This document shows, piece after piece, positions 42,589 to 48,076 of a stretch of 48,076 nt of DNA. Numbering within the stretch: the stretch's first letter is position 1; each line of letters starts with the position of its first letter. The notes beneath the pieces were generated by a model. That model was given only the letters and a program-made list of their open reading frames with translations, was not told the DNA's origin and ran no database searches. The stretch lies in assembly GCF_039532605.1 (NCBI RefSeq), contig NZ_BAAARY010000016.1, forward strand, positions 1 to 48,076. The letters are read 5' to 3'. This stretch comes from Pilimelia columellifera (GTDB lineage Bacteria > Actinomycetota > Actinomycetes > Mycobacteriales > Micromonosporaceae). The position numbers and the translations under genes were made by a program.

Positions 42589-43503
42589 ATGCGAATCGTG
42601 CTCGCCGGCGCCTCCGGCTTTCTGGGAACGGCGCTGGCCGACCGGCTGCGCGCGCAGGGACACGACCTCACCCGTCTGGTGCGGCGCACGCCGCGCGGGC
42701 CGGAGGAGGCGCGGTGGGACCCGTCCTCCCGGGCATTGGACCCTGCGGTGCTCGCCGGGGCTGACGCGGTGGTGAACCTCGCCGGGGCCGGTGTCGGCGA
42801 TCACCGCTGGACCGACGCCTACAAGCGGACGCTGCGCGACAGTCGGGTGCACAGCGCCGCGACGCTGGCTACGACGACCGCGGCGCTGCCGGCGGATGCC
42901 CGCCCGGGAGTTTTCCTGGCCGGCTCGGCGATCGGCTTCTACGGCGACACCGGGGACACCCCCGTGGACGAGTCGTCGCCGGCTGGCGAAGGTTTCCTCG
43001 CCGACATCTGCCGGGAGTGGGAGGCCGCCGCCGCGCCGGTTGCCGGCGTGGGCGTTCGGCTGTGCCTGCTCCGGACCGGCCTGCCGCTGCACCGGGACGG
43101 CGGGCTGCTCAAGCCGCAGCTGCTGCCGTTCCGGCTCGGTCTCGGCGGCCGGTTCGGCAGCGGACGTCAGTGGGTGCCGTGGATCTCGCTGCGGGACTGG
43201 CTGGCGGCGGCGATGTTCCTGCTGGAATGCCCGGATCTCGCGGGTCCGGTGAATCTGGTCTCCCCGCGTCCGGTGACGAACGCCGAGTTCACCAAGGCGC
43301 TGGCCGCGCAGCTGGGGCGGCCGGCGATCTGGGCGATTCCGGGCGTCGCGCTGCGGATCGCGCTGGGTGAGTTCGCGGTCGAGACGCTGCGTAGCGCCCG
43401 GGTACAGCCGCAGGCGCTCGACGAGGCGGGTTTCCGTTTCGAACACCCGGATCTCGCGTCGGCGATGCGGGCGGCCTTTGACGACGACCGGCCGCCGCGC
43501 TGA
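42589..43503 (+). CDS. TIGR01777-family NAD(P)-dependent epimerase
   Basis: 304 residues of the extended SDR fold: GASGFLGTALADRL binds the cofactor, and GSAIGFYGDTGDTPVDESS carries the Tyr region. The C-terminal DUF1731-like end is LRSARVQPQALDEAGFRFEHPDL. The E. coli relative is YfcH; the substrate is unknown. The same gene follows the E2 gene in M. tuberculosis (Rv2216), which supports the housekeeping assignment. Confidence 0.9.
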   Translation: MRIVLAGASGFLGTALADRLRAQGHDLTRLVRRTPRGPEEARWDPSSRALDPAVLAGADAVVNLAGAGVGDHRWTDAYKRTLRDSRVHSAATLATTTAALPADARPGVFLAGSAIGFYGDTGDTPVDESSPAGEGFLADICREWEAAAAPVAGVGVRLCLLRTGLPLHRDGGLLKPQLLPFRLGLGGRFGSGRQWVPWISLRDWLAAAMFLLECPDLAGPVNLVSPRPVTNAEFTKALAAQLGRPAIWAIPGVALRIALGEFAVETLRSARVQPQALDEAGFRFEHPDLASAMRAAFDDDRPPR

Positions 43504-43623
43504 GAGGTCGCGCGGCGGCCGGCTGACGCCCGCACGAGGAACAGGCGCCGATCGGCGGGTGGCTCAGCGGCGGACCGCGCTCGGCCCCGGTGGACGGCCG
43601 TGGCCGGGCCGGCGCAACCGGTC

Positions 43624-43629
43624 TACGCT
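43624..43629 (+). promoter_or_regulatory. -10 box (TACGCT) of a probable leaderless lipB transcript
   Basis: TACGCT ends 6 nt before the lipB GTG, with no ribosome-binding site. Confidence 0.55.
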
Positions 43630-43635
43630 GGCCGC

Positions 43636-44316
43636 GTGACCAGCGCTGTTCCCGTCTCCAGCACCAGCCCCGCCGGCGCGCCGTTGACCGTCCGCCGGCT
43701 CGGCCTCGTCGACTACGAGCCAGCCCTGGCCGAACAGCGGCGGCTGCACGCCGAGGTCGTCGCGGGCGAATCGCCGGACACGGTGCTGCTGCTGGAGCAC
43801 CCCAGCGTCTACACCGCGGGGAAACGCACCAACACCTGGGACCGCCCCATCGACGGCACACCGGTCATCGACGTCGACCGCGGCGGCCGGATCACCTGGC
43901 ATGGGCCAGGGCAGATCGTCGGCTACCCCATCGTCACGCTCCCGGAGACCAGGCAGGGCAAGCCTGCCGATGTCGTCGCCCACGTCCGTCGGGTCGAGCA
44001 GGTGATCATCAACGTCTGCGCCGGGCTGGGCGTGCCCGTCTACCGGGTGGACGGGCGCAGCGGCGTCTGGGTCCTCGCTGACGAGCGCGGGCCGGATCGC
44101 AAGGTGGCGGCGGTGGGTATCCGGGTGGCCCGGGGCGTGGGCCTGCACGGTTTTGCGCTCAACTGCGACAGTGACCTCACCCACTTCGACAAGATCGTCC
44201 CGTGCGGAATCGCCGACGCCGGTGTGACCTCGCTGAGCGTCGAGCTGGGCCGGCAGGTCACCGTCGCGGAGGTCCTGCCGTTGGTCGAACGCCAGCTGCC
44301 GCTGCTGCTGGGTTGA
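43636..44316 (+). CDS. lipB: octanoyltransferase LipB
   Basis: 226 residues. The conserved substrate loop is RGGRITWHGPGQIVGYPIV. The catalytic Lys is K156 (KVAAVGIRVARG) and the acyl-thioester Cys is C190 (VPCGIADAGVTSL). It moves octanoate from acyl carrier protein to lipoyl domains such as those of SucB. The GTG is placed by the TACGCT box; an upstream in-frame ATG at 43600 would precede that box. lipA lies two genes downstream. Confidence 0.95.
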   Translation: MTSAVPVSSTSPAGAPLTVRRLGLVDYEPALAEQRRLHAEVVAGESPDTVLLLEHPSVYTAGKRTNTWDRPIDGTPVIDVDRGGRITWHGPGQIVGYPIVTLPETRQGKPADVVAHVRRVEQVIINVCAGLGVPVYRVDGRSGVWVLADERGPDRKVAAVGIRVARGVGLHGFALNCDSDLTHFDKIVPCGIADAGVTSLSVELGRQVTVAEVLPLVERQLPLLLG

Positions 44317-44344
44317 GCGCCGCGAAACCGGTTGCCGCCGGCTC

Positions 44345-44350
44345 TAGGCT
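44345..44350 (+). promoter_or_regulatory. -10 box (TAGGCT) of a probable leaderless transcript
   Basis: TAGGCT ends 6 nt before the GTG at 44357. Confidence 0.55.
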
Positions 44351-44356
44351 GGCGCT

Positions 44357-45154
44357 GTGTTGGACGCGACGAGACTTCGTGACGAGTACGACCGCCAGAT
44401 CCGCGCAGCCGAGGGCTCAGCCCTGGCGGAGGGAATGACCGTCGAGACCGACGGCCCGGTGGTCCGGGTGCTGTATCCGGGGCGCGGATTCGTCAGCGTC
44501 CCCCGGGCGTTGCGGCTCGACGACGCGGAGATGGACGCGCTCATCGCCCGTCAGCGGGACCGCTTCGCGGCGCTCGGCCAGCCTGTCGAGTGGAAGACCC
44601 GCAGCCACGACCTGCCGGCGGACCTCACCGACCGGCTGCGGGCGGCCGGCTTCGTTCCGGAGGACGAGGAGACCGTGCTGGTGGCCGCCACCGTTCACCT
44701 GGCGGCGCCGACTCCCCCGCCGACCGGGGTGACGCTGCGCGAAGTTGACACCGACGCCGACTTCCACCGGATCGCCGCCATGCACGAGCAGGTGTGGCAC
44801 AACGGCCGCGACTGGCTCGCCGCCTCGCTGTCCCGCCGCAAGGCAGCCAGCCCCGACAACCTACGGATCCTGGTCGCCGAGGCCGACGGCGACGTGGTGT
44901 CGGCGGCGTGGCTGGAGTTCGCCGACGGCGTCGACTTCGCTGGGCTGTGGGGTGGGTCGACGCTGGCCGCTTGGCGCGGGCGCGGCATCTACCGGGCGCT
45001 CGTCGCGCGGCGCGCGCAGCTGGCCGCCGACCGGGGCGCCCCTTACCTTCAGGTGGACGCCTCGGCCGACAGCGCGCCGATCCTGCGCCGGCTCGGGTTC
45101 GTCGAGCTGACCAGGACGACCCCGTATGTCTGGACTCCCCCGGTCACTGCCTGA
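44357..45154 (+). CDS. GNAT-family N-acetyltransferase
   Basis: 265 residues. The C-terminal ~140 residues form a GNAT domain with the acetyl-CoA loop AAWRGRGIYRALVARR (motif A, R-x-x-G-x-G/A type) and the final ADSAPILRRLGFVEL. The N-terminal ~120 residues are a less conserved domain with RSHDLPADLTDRLRAAGF. Substrate is unknown. It lies between lipB and lipA but has its own likely promoter. Confidence 0.88.
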   Translation: MLDATRLRDEYDRQIRAAEGSALAEGMTVETDGPVVRVLYPGRGFVSVPRALRLDDAEMDALIARQRDRFAALGQPVEWKTRSHDLPADLTDRLRAAGFVPEDEETVLVAATVHLAAPTPPPTGVTLREVDTDADFHRIAAMHEQVWHNGRDWLAASLSRRKAASPDNLRILVAEADGDVVSAAWLEFADGVDFAGLWGGSTLAAWRGRGIYRALVARRAQLAADRGAPYLQVDASADSAPILRRLGFVELTRTTPYVWTPPVTA

Positions 45155-45240
45155 GCCGGTGCGGGTCGCGCGGGAAGGCGCTGGCCTGGCGCACGTGTGA
45201 GGAGCGTCGCCCAGCCGTGTGTCGCCGGTGGTCCACGGCG

Positions 45241-45246
45241 TAGCCT
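45241..45246 (+). promoter_or_regulatory. -10 box (TAGCCT) of a probable leaderless lipA transcript
   Basis: TAGCCT ends 6 nt before the lipA GTG at 45253. Confidence 0.55.
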
Positions 45247-45252
45247 GGCCGG

Positions 45253-46185
45253 GTGACCGTAGCTCCCGAAGGCCGCCGCATGCTGCGCATCGAGGCCCGC
45301 AACGCCGAGACGCCGATCGAACGGAAGCCTCCGTGGATCAAGGTGAAGGCGAAGATGGGACCCGAGTTCACCGCGCTCCGCGGGTTGGTGAACCGGGAGG
45401 GTCTGCACACGGTGTGCCAGGAGGCCGGCTGTCCCAACATCTACGAGTGCTGGGAGGACCGGGAGGCCACGTTCCTCATCGGCGGCGACCAGTGCACCCG
45501 CCGCTGCGACTTCTGCAACATCGACACCGGCAAGCCAGCCGAGCTGGACGCCGACGAGCCCCGTCGGGTGGCTGAGTCGGTCGTCAGCATGGGGCTGCGA
45601 TACGCCACGATCACCGGCGTCGCCCGCGACGACCTTCCCGACGGCGGCGCCTGGCTGTACGCGGAGACGGTGCGCCAGATCCATGCCGGTCAGCCCGGAT
45701 GCGGCGTCGAGTTGCTCATTCCGGATTTCAACGCCGTTCCGGAGCAGCTCGCCGAGGTGTTCAGCTCCCGGCCCGAGGTGCTCGCGCACAACGTCGAAAC
45801 CGTCCCGCGGATCTTCAAGCGGATCCGGCCGGGGTTCCGGTACGAACGGTCGCTGGAGGTCATCACGCAGGCCCGGGCGGCCGGGCTGGTGACCAAGTCG
45901 AATCTCATCCTGGGCATGGGCGAGGAGCGGTCCGAGATCTCCCAGGCGCTGCGGGACCTGCACGCCGCCGGCTGCGAGCTGATCACCATCACCCAGTACC
46001 TGCGGCCGTCCCCGCGGCATCATCCGGTCGATCGCTGGGTGAAGCCGGAGGAGTTCGTCGAGCTGTCCGCCGAGGCGTCCGAGGTCGGCTTCGCCGGAGT
46101 GATGAGCGGCCCGCTGGTGCGCTCGTCGTACCGAGCCGGCCGGCTCTACCAGCAGGCCGTCACGGCCCGTGCCGCGATCGGCTGA
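45253..46185 (+). CDS. lipA: lipoyl synthase LipA
   Basis: 310-residue radical-SAM enzyme. The auxiliary [4Fe-4S] cluster is bound by C55, C60 and C66 (CQEAGCPNIYEC) and the radical-SAM cluster by C81, C85 and C88 (CTRRCDFC). The C-terminal RSSY serine (291-292) completes the auxiliary site. It inserts two sulfurs into octanoyl-lipoyl domains made by LipB. The A-type Fe-S carrier at 4991-5449 may help maintain its auxiliary cluster, as known for the family. Confidence 0.96.
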   Translation: MTVAPEGRRMLRIEARNAETPIERKPPWIKVKAKMGPEFTALRGLVNREGLHTVCQEAGCPNIYECWEDREATFLIGGDQCTRRCDFCNIDTGKPAELDADEPRRVAESVVSMGLRYATITGVARDDLPDGGAWLYAETVRQIHAGQPGCGVELLIPDFNAVPEQLAEVFSSRPEVLAHNVETVPRIFKRIRPGFRYERSLEVITQARAAGLVTKSNLILGMGEERSEISQALRDLHAAGCELITITQYLRPSPRHHPVDRWVKPEEFVELSAEASEVGFAGVMSGPLVRSSYRAGRLYQQAVTARAAIG

Positions 46186-46240
46186 GACTTCCCGCTGCCC
46201 CGTTGAACTGTTGGCTGATCACCGTCCGTAGTTACCGATC

Positions 46241-46738
46241 GTGACGGTCTGGTTGGTGGACCTGCTGCCCGCCCTGGTCGCGGGTGGCATCGCCATGCTG
46301 TCGCTCTTTGTCGCGGGGCGCGGCCTGCGGGTGCTGCGCCAGGGCTGGTTGGCACGCCAACACACGGCACGGCTACTGAGCCGGGGCCGTTCCGTAGACG
46401 CCGTTGTCGTTGGCCGGGAGCCCGGGACCGTCGGCGCCCGGATGGCGGATCTCCGCCCGGTCGTGGCGTTCCTCGGCGACGACGGCAAGGTGGTGCGCGC
46501 GGTCGCCGACCACCCGCTCACCCGACGCTCGATCACGCAGCCGTTGCTCACCGGCCAGCGGGTGCTGGTGGCGTACGAGAAGACACCCCGGCTCGCGGTG
46601 GAGGTCATCACCGCGAACTCGGACGGTCCGGCACAGGGATTGATGACCATCGGTATGGCGCTGTTCTCCGGCGGGATCACGCTGCTGGTCTTCAGCGGCA
46701 TGACCTATGTCGCGGCAAGCGTGCTATTCGCGTTCTGA
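46241..46738 (+). CDS. DUF3592-like membrane protein
   Basis: 165 residues with a hydrophobic helix near each end (8-30 and about 133-160) enclosing a ~90-residue soluble beta domain (LRPVVAFLGDDGKVVRAV and QPLLTGQRVLVAYEKTPRL). This is the DUF3592 plan. Function is unknown. The GTG at 46241 has no clear ribosome-binding site. Confidence 0.75.
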   Translation: MTVWLVDLLPALVAGGIAMLSLFVAGRGLRVLRQGWLARQHTARLLSRGRSVDAVVVGREPGTVGARMADLRPVVAFLGDDGKVVRAVADHPLTRRSITQPLLTGQRVLVAYEKTPRLAVEVITANSDGPAQGLMTIGMALFSGGITLLVFSGMTYVAASVLFAF

Positions 46739-46924
46739 ATCGCCGCGCCACCCCAACGAGTCCGATTTAGACGTATATCGCGTGCGGACGGCCCGTAACC
46801 TCAACAAAAGCCGTGTCACAGCATCGGGTGATCGGCGCAAGAATGCCATCTTTGAGGCGATCCACAGAGGATTGGCGTCGGTAATATGGCCGACGTACCC
46901 CTTCACCCCCAATGGGAGTCCTCT

Positions 46925-47764
46925 GTGTTGATCCGTGTAGGCGCCGCCGTGGCCGGCGCCTCAGTGCTCGGCGTCTCTGCTGCCCTCGCCGTGGCCACCA
47001 CCGCCGCGGCCGAACCGGCTACCGATGACGGCAGGGCCACCACCAGCTCGACCGCACAGCTCGTCCGCACCGGACAGCACGGCGACGGCAAGATCGACGC
47101 CAGTGGCCTGCCGACGACGGCGAAGAAAGCCCAGACCTCGACGGGCTGCTGCGCTCTCGGCGGCGGCCCTTACCGGGACCGCGACGTGTGGATCTTCTCG
47201 CTGTCAAAGGGCGCGAAACTGCTCAAGGTCACCGCGATGTTCGACGTCGATGGCGACGGCAGGTACAACCCGGACAAGGACCTTCGCGTCGTCGTCGAGA
47301 AGAACAGCGAGAACGGCGACATCGTGAAGGACGGCCAACGCTACATGGCGTGGCTGCGCGCCCCGAAGAAGCTGACCCTGCTCAGCGCCCAGGCCAAGAT
47401 CGATGGCAAGGCCGAGAAGTTCTGGGTGAGCGACGCGTGCCCGGCCAAGCCCGGCGGCCCGAACCCGACCGACCCGCCCAAGCCGACCGACCCGCCCAAG
47501 CCAACTGACCCGCCCAAGCCGACCGACCCGCCCAAGCCGACTGACCCGCCGAAGCCGACCGAGTCACCGCGTCCGCCGGAGACCCCGGCCCCGACCACGC
47601 CGCCCGGCGGCGGTTCCGGTGGCGGTCTGCCGGTCACCGGCGTCGGCCTCACCAGCGCCATGGTCGCCGGCGCCGGCCTGCTCACGGCGGGCGCTGGCGC
47701 GATCGTCGTCGCGCGTCGTCGTCGACTGGGCGCGATCAGGGTCAGCAACGGCCCGACAGCCTGA
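46925..47764 (+). CDS. sortase-anchored (LPVTG) surface protein with proline-rich spacer
   Basis: 279 residues from a GTG preceded by GGGAG. Signal peptide to about residue 29 (AVATTAAAEP), then a ~150-residue domain with DVDGDGRYNPDKD at 107-119, an EF-hand-like calcium loop pattern, then five PTDPPK repeats as a wall spacer. The sorting signal is LPVTG at 235-239, a hydrophobic helix and an RRRR stop. Sortase would link it to peptidoglycan. An in-frame ATG 13 codons upstream would precede the signal with an unsuitable acidic/Pro segment. The folded domain's function is not recognised. Confidence 0.85.
   Translation: MLIRVGAAVAGASVLGVSAALAVATTAAAEPATDDGRATTSSTAQLVRTGQHGDGKIDASGLPTTAKKAQTSTGCCALGGGPYRDRDVWIFSLSKGAKLLKVTAMFDVDGDGRYNPDKDLRVVVEKNSENGDIVKDGQRYMAWLRAPKKLTLLSAQAKIDGKAEKFWVSDACPAKPGGPNPTDPPKPTDPPKPTDPPKPTDPPKPTDPPKPTESPRPPETPAPTTPPGGGSGGGLPVTGVGLTSAMVAGAGLLTAGAGAIVVARRRRLGAIRVSNGPTA
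47465..47554 (+). repeat. five 18-bp tandem repeats encoding PTDPPK
   Basis: Units of the type CCGACCGACCCGCCCAAG run head to tail with only silent third-base changes (for example CCAACT, CCGACT, CCGAAG). They build the proline-rich wall-spanning spacer of the LPVTG protein. Confidence 0.92.
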
Positions 47765-47810
47765 CCAACCCGACCGCGGGGACCGAAGGCCACCGGCCTG
47801 ACGTAGGTCC

Positions 47811-47859
47811 CTGACAGGGCGGCGATCTCGAATTCGAGATCGCCGCCCTGTCAGTTTTT
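47811..47859 (+). terminator. rho-independent terminator: 44-bp perfect palindrome plus T5
   Basis: 47811-47832 and 47833-47854 are exact reverse complements centred on GAATTC, followed by TTTTT at 47855-47859. It lies 46 bp after the LPVTG gene. This is the only terminator in the window with a clear T-tract. Confidence 0.9.
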
Positions 47860-48015
47860 CTGTCCGCCAATCACCGGCGACAAAGCGGGAAGGCCAGGCG
47901 TGCGACAGCCCGGTCAGGCGATCCGTAACCGGCGTCGGCTCGCCGCCGCGATGCCTTTCGGCGTTGCCCGGGGTCAACAGTGAGCCTTTCCGGGCAATGG
48001 TTCGGTGACCGTGCG

Positions 48016-48076
48016 TTACGTGGTGCGGTCGGCTTCCAGGTGTAGGAGCACGAGGGCGGCGGCGGCGATCTGACCG
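48016..48076 (-). CDS. possible C-terminal tail of a gene entering from the right edge
   Basis: On the minus strand the frame is open from the edge to a TAA at 48016-48018, encoding GQIAAAALVLLHLEADRTT. The sequence looks coding (helical, ordinary codon use). Twenty residues are too few to name a family; a transposase tail is possible. Confidence 0.35.
   Translation of the reverse strand, partial: GQIAAAALVLLHLEADRTT

Noticed and set aside
47465..47554. CRISPR-like repeats
   Set aside because: The 18-bp units are contiguous, in frame, and encode PTDPPK in a wall-spacer; there are no spacers.

Overview
The window is high-GC actinobacterial DNA, most likely from a member of the Micromonosporaceae (Micromonospora-like). 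The evidence is the very high third-position GC, frequent GTG starts, actinobacterial ctaC/ctaF genes, and a gene order that, from memory, follows the Mycobacterium tuberculosis Rv2199c-Rv2218 block (ctaF, ctaC, adoK, HesB, glycerate kinase, DUF3043, cobT, cobS, gcvT, pepB, sucB, TIGR01777, lipB, lipA). No rRNA, tRNA, CRISPR array or complete insertion sequence was seen.

Layout. 1-503 is an AT-richer left edge with a possible gene tail. 504-5449 holds a small zinc-ribbon protein, cytochrome oxidase subunits ctaF/ctaC, a cysteine desulfurase/TusA pair, adenosine kinase and an A-type Fe-S carrier. 5463-10808 holds glycerate kinase, nadA, murA, a DUF3043 protein and a ChaB-like protein. 10872-15140 holds a soluble TPR-GGDEF protein and a three-gene ABC-2 exporter. 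15315-20653 holds a WG-repeat protein, an aldo/keto reductase, a 65-residue protein, a cobU-cobT fusion and cobS. 20779-21315 is a lipoprotein. 21352-35703 is a RiPP (lanthipeptide) gene cluster. 35713-46185 returns to housekeeping: gcvT, leucyl aminopeptidase, lpd, sucB, a TIGR01777 epimerase, lipB, a GNAT and lipA. 46241-47764 holds a DUF3592-like membrane protein and an LPVTG surface protein with a strong terminator. A possible gene tail runs off the right edge.

The accessory system is the cluster at 21352-35703. A 93-residue precursor with a nitrile-hydratase-like (NHLP) leader, a GG cleavage site and the 12-residue core DSSTWGPNCSSC is followed by a 15-bp hairpin. Nine genes follow on the same strand, and all eight junctions between them are 4-nt stop/start overlaps: two unrecognised proteins, a squalene-cyclase-like repeat protein, a class II LanM synthetase with a Cys-Cys-Gly zinc motif, a SAM methyltransferase, a cytochrome P450 that appears to lack the ExxR motif, and a complete NHLM export set (HlyD-like, C39-peptidase ABC, second ABC). 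A divergent gene encodes a long Coq4-like protein with an intact HDxxHx11E metal motif. LanM would dehydrate and cyclise the core; methyltransferase, P450, cyclase-like and Coq4-like proteins are candidate tailoring enzymes; the C39 transporter would remove the leader and export the product. No immunity gene or pathway regulator was recognised. The cluster lies between cobS and gcvT, inside the otherwise conserved block.

Many housekeeping genes here have a TANNNT box 6-7 nt before the start codon and no Shine-Dalgarno sequence, which points to leaderless transcripts. The cluster genes instead use a ribosome-binding site (precursor, Coq4-like) or translational coupling. The lipoate genes (lipB, lipA) sit beside lpd and sucB, and gcvT is another lipoate-linked gene.
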